Below are positions 13,878 to 21,696 of a stretch of 24,917 bases of DNA, one piece after another. Positions within the stretch are counted from its first letter, which is position 1. Each line of letters begins with the position of its first letter. This stretch comes from JBMNUM01 sp050946275. GTDB lineage: Bacteria > Actinomycetota > Coriobacteriia > Coriobacteriales > CADBOM01. The notes beneath the pieces are model-generated. The model made no database searches. It saw only the letters and a list, made by a program, of their open reading frames with translations, and had not been told where the DNA came from. The DNA lies in the NCBI GenBank assembly GCA_050946275.1, contig JBMNUM010000028.1, forward strand, positions 1 through 24,917. Reading direction: 5' to 3'. Position numbers and translations under genes: made by a program.

Positions 13878-16820
13878 ATGGGCATCGACGCACGCATACG
13901 GCATACGGTTGGGAAGGTCGCGCGCATCGCGCTCGTGTTCCTGCTCGCGTTCTGGAGCTCCTTCCAGGCCGAGATCGCCATCGCGTATGGCTCGCAGCCT
14001 GCGCCGGAGTACATGGGCGACATCTCCACCTACACCCCCGACGCGTTCCACAACCTCACCGTGCTCGTGCCGAACATCGAGGAAGACGGGGCCGTCGAGG
14101 GAGACGAGTTCCTCGCTTCCGGCAATCTCGAGGACGAGGCCGCCATGAAGATGTGGGCGGAGCCGGGCGGCACGCTGCAGCTCGGTGCCATGCTCGAGTG
14201 GGTCGATGGCGCGGGCGAAATCGTGAGCGCCGACGCGCAGGGGCTGGTGTTCTGGGGCGTCGACGAGGCGACCGGCACCGACAACGTCGCATCCATCGAC
14301 GAGAAGGGCTTGCTGACGCTCGGCGACGGCGCCGCCGCCGGCAAGACGATCGAGGTCACCTGCGCGCTCAAGAACCCGCCAACCGGGACGAGCGGCGGCG
14401 AGGGCGGCATGGTCGAGGACGAGATCTCCGCGGGGGACGAGTCCCCCGCCGGCACCGACTCCACGCTCGGCATCGCGAAGGTCACCATCGGACTCGCGGA
14501 GAAGCCCGCGCCCGAGCAGCCCGAGGACCCGACACCCGAGGTCGTTCCGCCCTACGTCTCCGGCCTCGTCATCGTCGATACCGAGGGCAACTACTTCGAC
14601 CCGAAGTCGATTTCCGCAACCGTCGCCGAGGGCGAGACCTACACGCTCGAGCTCGGTGCGCTCGTCAACGTCTTCGATGAATCGAGCGGCACGAACAACC
14701 AGCTTCACTGCACGTCCTCGAAGGGACTGGCCGCTGCCTCGGCCGAGGTGCTGGCGAATCCCCTGGGGGATCTGTCCTGGACCGTCTCGGGCGGCGAGGA
14801 GGGCGGCGCCACCATCGAGAACGGCGTGCTCACCGTCACCGCGCCGAGCGAGAACTACTATCACGTGGTCTGCTCCACCAACCAGGGCATCAACGGGGGA
14901 GAGATCCTCGACGAGCTCTTCGTGACCGTCACGGCTGAGACACCCGAGGAGCCTCCCGTCACCGAGTCCGACCAGGGCGCCGCCAACCCGCAGACCGAGC
15001 TCAAGGTCGATATCGTCAACAGCACGGGAGGACCCGTGGGCGACATCACGTTCACGCTCGAGGACATCGAGGGCATGGCGGGAGAGCCGGCCCTCTTCAC
15101 GGTGCTCGGCAAGGACGCCGAGGGAGGCGACGCGTACTTCACGATCAACGGCCACGGTGCTGCGCTGTCGACGGTGCTCGACCGGGCGCTCGGCTCCGTC
15201 GAGGCCGATGTCGCGCTGACCACGGCCGACATCGCGACCGTCGAGTTCTCGAACGGCTCGTTCTCGACTGGAGCGTGGGGTTACACGGACTTCGTCAACC
15301 GCGACCGCTACTACTTCCCCAACATCTACAGCGGCGGCGAGGGAGACGCGCCCTTCGCGGGTGCCGTCCCCGTCGCGCCCATGATCGCCACGACCTCGTA
15401 CGTGAACCCGTACAGCGTCGCCGGCCCCACGGAGGAGACCTACCTGAACAACACGTGCTTCCGCCTCCTGATGGGCTCGATGAAGCCGGCTGCTGCGGGC
15501 GAGGAGTCCCAGGAGCCATCTGCCGGCGAGACTCCCGCAGGCGAGACCCCGGAGGCTGCCGATGGCAATCCGGCCGGAGAGACTCCGGAAGGAACCGAGG
15601 GAGAAACCGGCGGCGAGGCCGAGGGCGGCTCGCCCGTCACACCCAGCGTCGGCGACGACACGAAGCCGTTCGACACCGTCAGTCTCAACCACATCACCAT
15701 CAAGCTGCGCGAGGGCGCCGGCGATTCTACCGGCGGCGATGACCATGGCACCGAGACCGAGGACGGCCTGCGCGCCATGGTCACCGGGCAGTTCGCGAAG
15801 AAGGGCCAGCAGGCGACGCTGTCGCTGAACATGGGCGGCACGGGTGATGCGAGCTTCACCATCGTGTGGAAGGAGTCGCGTGACGGCGGCAAGACGTGGG
15901 AAGACTACGTCGAGGCCAATATCGGCGAGCAGACCATCCACGTTCCCACCGACGACGAGCACATCGGCAGGCAGTACCGCGCCGACGTGCACGTGATGTT
16001 CACCGACGGCACCGACAAGGACATCGAGTCGAACGTGATCGAGATGCACGAGGACGACGGGTCGCTCTCCGTCGGTCTGGGCTACGAGGCGGTGTACAAC
16101 GGCGACACGGCGATCTTCTCCGCGACCGTCAACGGCGCGAGCCAGGGCGATGTCGAGTACATCTGGGAGGAGTCGAGCGACGGCGGCCTGACGTGGAACA
16201 CCGTCTCGGGCGCCTCCGGTCCGACGTATGCCACGGTCACCGACGAGGCGCATCTGGGCAACTGGTTCCGCGTGCGCGTGAAGGACAAGGACGGCAACGA
16301 GGCGACGTCGAACATCCAGCAGATGATGGCGCTCGTCGACACCATGCCCATCGACGAGGAGGGCAACTTCGTCGAGGACGACTTCTACGATCCCGAGCTC
16401 GAGGACCTCGGCTACGACTACAACGACTACGTGTACGAGCCGACCGTCACCGAGGTCTCGTCCATCGAGAAGGTCGAGGAGACGAAGCCGAACGAGAAGC
16501 CCGAGCAGAAGCCGGTCGAGGATCCGGATCTGGTCCAGGAGGAGCAGCTCACCGACGATTCGCTCAAGCTCTACGTCGACCCCACGGTGAGCCAGGCCGT
16601 CAAGGAGCAGGAGCAGAAGAAACTCGACAGCACGCCGGGTGCCAAGTGGAGCCAGATCACGAAGGTCGATGCTCCCACGGTCAAGGAGATCCTCTCCGAC
16701 AACCCGTTCGTGCCGCTCTCCGTCCCATTCTGCATCGGCACGGTCGCCGCGGGCGTCGTCGAGAAGACGCTCGAGTACCGCAACCAGAAGCGCAAGCCCG
16801 CTGCCAGCAGGGAGGAGTAG
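13878..16820 (+). CDS. Large secreted surface protein with Ig-like domains and C-terminal membrane anchor
   Basis: A 980-residue protein. Residues ~14-36 (ARIALVFLLAFWSSFQAEIAIAYG) are a signal or anchor segment. The ectodomain is acidic, Gly/Thr/Glu-rich and includes linkers of repeated GETP-type words (about residues 545-590). Two homologous Ig-like repeats follow at about residues 650-820, each with a (D/E)-I-x-WEES-x-DGG-x-TW signature. Near the end FVPLSVPFCIGTVAAGVVEKTL (~943-965) is a membrane helix followed by a basic tail; there is no LPXTG. It ends the ExbB-DUF2149 operon (21-nt gap), so it may be the part moved or energised by that channel, like TonB/TolA in spirit. An adhesin or a substrate-binding role are alternatives. 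Confidence 0.75.
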   Translation: MGIDARIRHTVGKVARIALVFLLAFWSSFQAEIAIAYGSQPAPEYMGDISTYTPDAFHNLTVLVPNIEEDGAVEGDEFLASGNLEDEAAMKMWAEPGGTLQLGAMLEWVDGAGEIVSADAQGLVFWGVDEATGTDNVASIDEKGLLTLGDGAAAGKTIEVTCALKNPPTGTSGGEGGMVEDEISAGDESPAGTDSTLGIAKVTIGLAEKPAPEQPEDPTPEVVPPYVSGLVIVDTEGNYFDPKSISATVAEGETYTLELGALVNVFDESSGTNNQLHCTSSKGLAAASAEVLANPLGDLSWTVSGGEEGGATIENGVLTVTAPSENYYHVVCSTNQGINGGEILDELFVTVTAETPEEPPVTESDQGAANPQTELKVDIVNSTGGPVGDITFTLEDIEGMAGEPALFTVLGKDAEGGDAYFTINGHGAALSTVLDRALGSVEADVALTTADIATVEFSNGSFSTGAWGYTDFVNRDRYYFPNIYSGGEGDAPFAGAVPVAPMIATTSYVNPYSVAGPTEETYLNNTCFRLLMGSMKPAAAGEESQEPSAGETPAGETPEAADGNPAGETPEGTEGETGGEAEGGSPVTPSVGDDTKPFDTVSLNHITIKLREGAGDSTGGDDHGTETEDGLRAMVTGQFAKKGQQATLSLNMGGTGDASFTIVWKESRDGGKTWEDYVEANIGEQTIHVPTDDEHIGRQYRADVHVMFTDGTDKDIESNVIEMHEDDGSLSVGLGYEAVYNGDTAIFSATVNGASQGDVEYIWEESSDGGLTWNTVSGASGPTYATVTDEAHLGNWFRVRVKDKDGNEATSNIQQMMALVDTMPIDEEGNFVEDDFYDPELEDLGYDYNDYVYEPTVTEVSSIEKVEETKPNEKPEQKPVEDPDLVQEEQLTDDSLKLYVDPTVSQAVKEQEQKKLDSTPGAKWSQITKVDAPTVKEILSDNPFVPLSVPFCIGTVAAGVVEKTLEYRNQKRKPAASREE

Positions 16821-16856
16821 CCTGCCGGGCAAGGCGGGATTGTTTGCCGGATGTGA

Positions 16857-16889
16857 AGCGGCCCCGGGACCGATCGTCCCGGGGCCGCT
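16857..16889. terminator. Bidirectional hairpin after the surface-protein operon
   Basis: AGCGGCCCCGGGAC (16857-16870) and its exact complement (16876-16889) enclose a 5-nt loop. It lies between convergent genes and probably ends the ExbB operon. Confidence 0.75.
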
Positions 16890-16917
16890 GCGCGCGTGGC
16901 CCGCCGTTGTTCATTTT

Positions 16918-16942
16918 GGAACGCTCCCCGGGGGAGCGTTCC
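16918..16942. terminator. Perfect hairpin just past the vWA gene stop
   Basis: A 12-bp stem GGAACGCTCCCC/GGGGAGCGTTCC lies 9 nt beyond the stop of the minus-strand vWA gene. There is no T tract on the minus strand, so its terminator strength is uncertain. Confidence 0.55.
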
Positions 16943-16950
16943 AGATGCTG

Positions 16951-18654
16951 CTAGTAGCAGATCACCACGTCATCGCCGTAGTAGTAGGGGTCCTCGTACC
17001 CCGTGTTCGTCTTGAAGAGCTCGATGAGCTCGCCGAGGCCCTCGCGCACCTCGTCGCCCCCGGCACACGCCTTCGCGAGCTTGGCGGCGCTATCGAGGGT
17101 CGCCGTTCCCTTGAACTCGGAGTCGCGCAGGACCATGCCGGTCTCGCACACCGCGGCGGCGAGCTGCCAATCCGCACCGGGGGTCTCGCTCCACGACTTC
17201 CCATCCACGTGCAGCGCCTGCTCTGCCACCTTGCCGCCGCCGACGGGCTGGTAGCGCAGCGTGCAGGTGAGCCATTCGTTGTCGTCGAAGTCGCCCGTCG
17301 CCTCGCCGGTGTCCTGATAGCGCAGGTCGGTCTCGGGAATCTCGAAGGAGGAATCGGCGGGCACGATCTCGTATGCCACGGTGAACTGGCTGTCGGGGCC
17401 GATCTCGCCGGCATCCGCCTCGTCGTTGCGGAAGTCCTCGTCGGCCATCGCGCGGTTCTCGTATCCGATGAGGCGGTAACCCTTGACCTGCGCGGGGTTG
17501 AACTCGACCTGGACCTTCACGTCGTCGGCGAAGGGGACGAGGTTGGCCGTCAGGTTCTCCGAGAACACGCGACGTGCCTCGGCGCGGCAGTCGATGTAGT
17601 GGTACTGGCCGTTGCCGTGGTCGGCGAGCGTCTCCATCTTGTTGTCCTTGTAGTTGCCCGTGCCAAAGCCGAGCACGCTGAGGTAGATGCCCGTCTCGCG
17701 CTTGCCGTCGACGAAGTCGTGGAGTTCGGACTCGCTCGTCATGCCGACGTTCAGGTCGCCGTCGGAGGCCATGATGATGCGGTTGACGCCGCCCTTGATG
17801 AAGTTATTCTCGGCAACGTCGTATGCCATCTTGAGGCCGGCTTCCCCGTTCGTCGAGCCATCGGCGTAGAGGCTGTCGATCGCGTTTTGGATCTTGCGCT
17901 TCTCGTCACCTTTGGCTCCCTCGAGCACCACGCGCTCCTCGCCGGCGTAGGTGACGATGGAGATGCGGTCGTTCTCGTCGAGCTCATCGACGAGCACCGC
18001 GAAGGAATCCTGCAGCAGCGGGAGCTTGTCGCTCTCGTCCATCGAGCCGGACGTGTCGATCAGGAACACGAGGTTCGAGCCCTTGGAGGTGTCGCGCTCC
18101 TCCTCGGCGGTGGCGAAGCCCATCACGAGCAGCTCGGTGTTTTTGTTCCACGGGCACGGACCGATGCTTGCCTGCATGGAGAAGCGGTCGTCGCCGGTGG
18201 GGGAGGCATAGCCGTAATCGAAGTAGTTGAGCATCTCCTCGATGCGCACGGCGCCAGCGTCGACCTCCTCGGGCGTGAAGCCCGTTTCGGCCATGCGTCG
18301 CAGGTTGCAATACGAGGCGGTGTCCACGTCCGCGGAGACGGTCGACAGGGGGCTCGTCTTCGTCGAGAGGAATCGCTGCTCCTGCTCATGCGAGTACTCC
18401 TCGGTGTTGTAGTCGGGATAGTAGATGTCGTAGGAGCCGTCGTTGATCGCGTAGGCCTCCTCGTAGGCCATGCTGTCCGCGGTCGCGGCATAGCCCTCCA
18501 CCTCGATGGCTTCCGCTCCGGCCGCACCCGGGCCGTCGACGACTGCGATGTCCTTCGCGGCGGGCTCGTAGGGCTCGCATCCGGCAAGCACGAAGCCGCA
18601 GGCAACGGCGAGCGCGCACACCGCGCAGATGAGGACGATGGTGATCTTCTTCAT
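16951..18654 (-). CDS. von Willebrand factor A lipoprotein (YfbK/DUF3520-like)
   Basis: A 567-residue lipoprotein. The signal ends in lipobox LAGC (Cys26). A conserved N-terminal domain (STVSADVDTASYCNLRRM...VRIEEMLNYFDYGY) precedes the vWA domain, whose MIDAS motif DTSGS is at about residue 200, with later MIDAS-related Thr and MASDGDLNVG. The C-terminal region (FNPAQVKGYRLIGYENR...) resembles DUF3520. This domain order is that of the YfbK family. It is membrane-anchored outside and likely binds a protein or surface ligand through a metal-ion site. ATG 18654 has AAGGAGA 7 nt upstream; longer frames start inside repeat DNA. The gene is monocistronic and its upstream region is the hairpin array. 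Confidence 0.88.
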   Translation of the reverse strand: MKKITIVLICAVCALAVACGFVLAGCEPYEPAAKDIAVVDGPGAAGAEAIEVEGYAATADSMAYEEAYAINDGSYDIYYPDYNTEEYSHEQEQRFLSTKTSPLSTVSADVDTASYCNLRRMAETGFTPEEVDAGAVRIEEMLNYFDYGYASPTGDDRFSMQASIGPCPWNKNTELLVMGFATAEEERDTSKGSNLVFLIDTSGSMDESDKLPLLQDSFAVLVDELDENDRISIVTYAGEERVVLEGAKGDEKRKIQNAIDSLYADGSTNGEAGLKMAYDVAENNFIKGGVNRIIMASDGDLNVGMTSESELHDFVDGKRETGIYLSVLGFGTGNYKDNKMETLADHGNGQYHYIDCRAEARRVFSENLTANLVPFADDVKVQVEFNPAQVKGYRLIGYENRAMADEDFRNDEADAGEIGPDSQFTVAYEIVPADSSFEIPETDLRYQDTGEATGDFDDNEWLTCTLRYQPVGGGKVAEQALHVDGKSWSETPGADWQLAAAVCETGMVLRDSEFKGTATLDSAAKLAKACAGGDEVREGLGELIELFKTNTGYEDPYYYGDDVVICY

Positions 18655-18766
18655 GGCGATTCTCCTTGTCTCGTTTGCCTCGTTCACCCAATACACGAGC
18701 GAGCGTCGGAGTTTGTCGGCGGTATTTTCTGGATTTTTCGAGGACGGGGATGAGAACCGCAAGAAC

Positions 18767-18938
18767 GGTCGGCAAACCCCACGTGGGAGGCCGGGATGCG
18801 GGTTTGCTGATTGCCGCAAGCCGCGAGACGGTCAGCAAACCCCACATAGCGGGTCCAGATGCGGGTTTGCTGATTGCCGGTGGCACAGGCGCGGTCGGCA
18901 AGCCCCACGTGGGATGCAAGAATGCGGGGTTGTCGAAA
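18767..18938. repeat. Palindromic repeat family A, first triplet
   Basis: Three 50-bp units start with GGTC at 18767, 18830 and 18893, exactly 63 bp apart. Units 1 and 2 have arms (T)CAGCAAACCC...GGGTTTGCTGATTGCCG. Unit 3 keeps the left arm but its right arm is family-B sequence (GGGGTTGTCGAAA, 18926-18938), a natural hybrid. A 13-bp spacer CAAGCCGCGAGAC follows unit 1. Confidence 0.85.
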
Positions 18939-18973
18939 ACCAGGCCCGTCTTGCACGGAAAACGTCCTCCCGT

Positions 18974-19173
18974 GTCCGAAAATGCGGGGATGTCGAAAGC
19001 GGGACGCTCCGGATTTTTCGACAACCCCGCATTTTGGGACAAGATCTTTCGACAACCCCGCATTTCCGGACGGGCCGGAAGAATCCGGCTTCGACAACCC
19101 CGCAATTTGGGACAGGCGGGCCGTGGAAACGTGCACGGGCGCACTCGTTTTCGACAACCCCGCATTTCGGGGC
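18974..19173. repeat. Family B palindromic arms cluster
   Basis: Five 25-bp arms share TCGACAACCCCGCATTT-type sequence: 18974-18998 (inverted), 19016-19040, 19047-19071, 19089-19113 and 19149-19173. The first two form a hairpin (23 of 25 matching, 17-nt loop). The others are direct repeats. They may be hairpin-forming repeats or binding sites. Confidence 0.75.
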
Positions 19174-19225
19174 GGGAAGTCGAGGTCCAACCCGGCGGCC
19201 GTACTCCGGCGCTCGCTGCAAGAGC

Positions 19226-19401
19226 GGTCAGCAAACCCCACATGGCAGGTCGAAATGCGGGTTTGCTGATTGCCGCAAGCCGCGAGACGGTCAGCAAGCC
19301 CCACACAGCGGGTCCAGATGCGGGTTTGCTGATTGCCGCAAGCCGCGAGACGGTCAGCAAACCCCACGTGGGATGCAAAAATGCGGGTTTGCTGATTGCC
19401 G
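19226..19401. repeat. Palindromic repeat family A, second triplet
   Basis: Units at 19226, 19289 and 19352 again repeat every 63 bp with the CAAGCCGCGAGAC spacer between each. Unit 5 differs from unit 2 at only 2 of 50 positions, and unit 6 matches the left and centre of hybrid unit 3, so the triplets look duplicated in order. The open frames across the array give 21-residue repeats only because 63 is a multiple of 3. Promoters for the vWA and kinase genes must lie at its edges. Confidence 0.85.
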
Positions 19402-19526
19402 TTGCGGCAAGAAGCCGGTTTGCGCGTTCGTTCGCCTGCGAGACGTTGGTGGCCCGTTGGTTTGCGTTTGTTAGCTTACCCGGAACTGCTATCGCGCAAA
19501 TCGCGAGGGAGACGGAGGCGAGGGAC

Positions 19527-19664
19527 ATGAGACCGTGCGTTACACGGCACATGGGGAAGGACGACGACCTGGTCTTGGGCTTCATCGCCTTGATGGCGGT
19601 TGTAGCCGGAGCTGCCATCGCGCTCACGGCAATCATCGTGAAAAGGCGTTCTAGGAACGTATAA
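19527..19664 (+). CDS. Small single-pass membrane protein
   Basis: A 45-residue ORF with GGAGG 8 nt before ATG 19527. It has a short charged N-terminus (MGKDDD), one membrane helix at about 15-37 (LVLGFIALMAVVAGAAIALTAIIV) and a basic KRRSRN tail, so the C-terminus is predicted inside. It ends 34 nt before the kinase start and is likely co-transcribed. It may link the otherwise soluble kinase to the membrane. Sequence alone cannot prove it is expressed. I recognise no family. Confidence 0.5.
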   Translation: MRPCVTRHMGKDDDLVLGFIALMAVVAGAAIALTAIIVKRRSRNV

Positions 19665-19698
19665 TGCCCTGAAAGTTCGGTGGGGGAGTGTGGGTTAC

Positions 19699-20841
19699 AT
19701 GAACGAATCCATGCAAGGAAAGACTCCGGAGGCGTCGCCGTGTGAGAAGATGGCGCTCGCATACCGCGATGAGCTCGCCTCTGAGCAGCAGCGGTCCAAC
19801 AACTACCTGCAGGCCGTGCTCGCGACGGCGCTCGCGTATATCGATGCCAACCTGACGGCGGACCGGGTGCTCGTCAAGTCGTCGGACCGAAACGGGAATA
19901 CGGCGCCGCACATCCGGTCAATCCCCACGACGGACGAGATATCCGCCTACTCCGACCTGCAGGCGTGGATTTGCGACAACCTCGTCTGCGGGGGCAACGA
20001 CCGCTATAGGCGCATCAGCAGCAGGGAGTACCTCCTGAGGTGCTTCGAGCGCGGCGACGGGCGTGCATCCGTCATGTTCTCCGTCGCGTCGGGCGAGGGC
20101 CCGGTGCCGTGCCGCGAGATCTTCTACCTCTATCGGGACCATGCGACCGATGAGGTCCACGTGTTCTGCGTCATCTACGACCTGACCGACGAGCAGCGGC
20201 GCGACAAGGAGCTCGCGGAACTGAAGCAAGAACTCGACATGAGCCGAATCCGCAACTCGACGAGCCAGATGAAGCCGCACTTCCTCTACAACGCGCTCGG
20301 CTCGATCCAGGAGGTCATCCTGACCGACCCGGAGAAGGCGGCCGGGCTGCTCGAGGACTTCACCGTGCGCCTCCGCAGCTGCATCAAGGCGATGGACAGC
20401 GATCGGCCGATTCCCTTCGTCCAGGAGCTGGAGAACATCAAGGCGTACACGAACATCGAGCGCATGCGCTTCGGCGACAGGCTTCGGGTCAATTTCGAGC
20501 TCGAGGAGACGGGTTTCTCCGTGCTGCCGCTGACCGTGCAGCCGCTCGTGGAGAACGCGATCCGCCATGGCGTCTACCAGCGGGGTGCCGCGGGCGGCAC
20601 GGTCACGCTGCGGACGTGGGCGGAGGATGACGTGTGGGTCGTGCAGGTCGAGGACACGGGCGTCGGCTTCGACGTTGGCAGGTGCTGGGCGGAGCTGCAG
20701 CTCGACGGCGTCGATTCGACGGGGCTGCGCAACATCCGCCTGCGGCTCGAGAAGATCATGGGGGCGATGCTCGACGTCACGAGCACGGTCGGCGTGGGAA
20801 CGACCGCGACGATTCGAATCCCCCGGAGAGGATGGCAGTGA
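19699..20841 (+). CDS. LytS-type sensor histidine kinase (cytoplasmic, PAS-like)
   Basis: A 380-residue kinase without membrane helices. Residues ~20-170 look PAS-like (EIFYLYRDHATDEVHVFCVIYDLTDEQ is a PAC-type end). A coiled region then leads to the phosphorylation motif QMKPHFLYNALGSIQ with His194. The ATPase domain has PLVENAIRHGV (N box) and VEDTGVGF (G1). This is the His_kinase/HATPase arrangement of LytS/YehU proteins. ATG 19699 is chosen with GGGGGAG 10 nt upstream; GTG 19690 is too near that site. The stop overlaps the regulator start (TGATG), so the pair is translationally coupled. Being soluble, it likely senses an internal signal or one relayed by the small protein. Confidence 0.87.
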   Translation: MNESMQGKTPEASPCEKMALAYRDELASEQQRSNNYLQAVLATALAYIDANLTADRVLVKSSDRNGNTAPHIRSIPTTDEISAYSDLQAWICDNLVCGGNDRYRRISSREYLLRCFERGDGRASVMFSVASGEGPVPCREIFYLYRDHATDEVHVFCVIYDLTDEQRRDKELAELKQELDMSRIRNSTSQMKPHFLYNALGSIQEVILTDPEKAAGLLEDFTVRLRSCIKAMDSDRPIPFVQELENIKAYTNIERMRFGDRLRVNFELEETGFSVLPLTVQPLVENAIRHGVYQRGAAGGTVTLRTWAEDDVWVVQVEDTGVGFDVGRCWAELQLDGVDSTGLRNIRLRLEKIMGAMLDVTSTVGVGTTATIRIPRRGWQ

Positions 20842-21620
20842 TGAGAGCGATCATCGTAGACGACGAGCCCCTGATGGTGCGAAAGTTCGTCAGGCTGGCA
20901 AGCGCGATCCCGGACCTCCACATCGTCGGGCAGCCCGGCGGCCCCCACGAGGCGCTTGCCTTCTGCGCGGAAAACGAGGTGGATATCGCGTTCCTCGATG
21001 TGGAGATGCCGGGCATGAGCGGTATCGACCTCGCCGTGCGCCTTCGCGAGATAAGGGACGACATCATCATCGTGTTCGTGACGGCGTACGAGGAGTACAT
21101 CTGGGAATCCAACCGGATCGGCGCAGATTACTACATCGTCAAGCCGTATTCGGCCGCGGTGCTCGAGCAGACGATGGAGCGGGTCAGGTTGCTCGCGGGC
21201 AGGCAGCGCAAGAGCATCTACATCCAGACATTCGGGCGCTTCCTCGTGAAGAAAGATGGCAGGCCCGTCAAGCTCACCGGCAAGGCGAAGGAGATCCTCG
21301 CCCTCGTGGTCACGCGGCGCGGCAAGGAGATTAGCAACGAGGAGATCTACTGCACGATCTGGGAGGACCGCCCGCTCGACAACCGCTCTATGAGCGTGTA
21401 CTACAACGCCCTGCGCAGGCTGAAGCGCGCGCTTGCGGCCGAGGGGCTCGACGGGCTGCTCGTCTCCACGGCGAGAGGCCAGACGGTCGACACGGACCTC
21501 TTCGATTGCGACTTCTACGCTTGGAAGGACGGGAAGCTCGATGTGAGGAACCTCTACGAGGGTGAGTTCATGTCCGAGTACTCCTGGAGCGAGTACCTCA
21601 TCTCCGAGATCGTCAACTAG
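20841..21620 (+). CDS. Response regulator with winged-helix (SARP-like) output
   Basis: A 259-residue regulator. The receiver domain has VDDEP at the acidic pocket, Asp53 in LDVEMPGMSG, T in FVTAYEEY and K in IVKPY. The C-terminal part starts at about residue 125 with IYIQTFGRFLVKKDGRPVKLTGKAKEIL, which resembles the Trans_reg_C/SARP winged helix rather than LytTR, unlike most LytS partners. ATG 20841 has GGAGAGG 9 nt upstream and overlaps the kinase stop. Targets are unknown; the upstream A/B array is a candidate. Confidence 0.85.
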   Translation: MRAIIVDDEPLMVRKFVRLASAIPDLHIVGQPGGPHEALAFCAENEVDIAFLDVEMPGMSGIDLAVRLREIRDDIIIVFVTAYEEYIWESNRIGADYYIVKPYSAAVLEQTMERVRLLAGRQRKSIYIQTFGRFLVKKDGRPVKLTGKAKEILALVVTRRGKEISNEEIYCTIWEDRPLDNRSMSVYYNALRRLKRALAAEGLDGLLVSTARGQTVDTDLFDCDFYAWKDGKLDVRNLYEGEFMSEYSWSEYLISEIVN

Positions 21621-21630
21621 TCCTGGCGAG

Positions 21631-21669
21631 GCCGCGTGACGATCACGGTCGCCGTGTTTGTCACGCGGC
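21631..21669. terminator. Bidirectional terminator between regulator and anti-sigma genes
   Basis: GCCGCGTGAC (21631-21640) pairs perfectly with GTCACGCGGC (21660-21669), and CACGG/CCGTG form an inner stem. It lies between convergent genes. Confidence 0.65.
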
Positions 21670-21696
21670 AACAGGGGGTCGACTCGCTCGCCCCCT

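Noticed and set aside
12090..16832. 1,580-codon open frame on the minus strand across the ExbB, DUF2149 and surface-protein genes
   Set aside because: It is fully antisense to three genes with good ribosome sites, signal and membrane segments. Its translation is Arg/Gly/Leu-rich with no domain features, as expected from GC-rich codon use on the other strand.
16951..18654. vWA protein as a secreted protease or channel subunit
   Set aside because: Apart from the MIDAS vWA domain and a lipobox, no catalytic or pore-forming motif is visible.
18767..19401. CRISPR array
   Set aside because: The spacers are identical (13 bp, mostly CAAGCCGCGAGAC) and the repeats are long imperfect palindromes. No cas genes are nearby.
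18629..19664. A 280-330-codon repetitive protein across the hairpin array
   Set aside because: The 21-residue repeat arises because the DNA period is 63 bp. Frames are open on both strands and in more than one frame, and the arms are palindromic. Only the 45-codon 3' end with its own ribosome site is kept as a gene.
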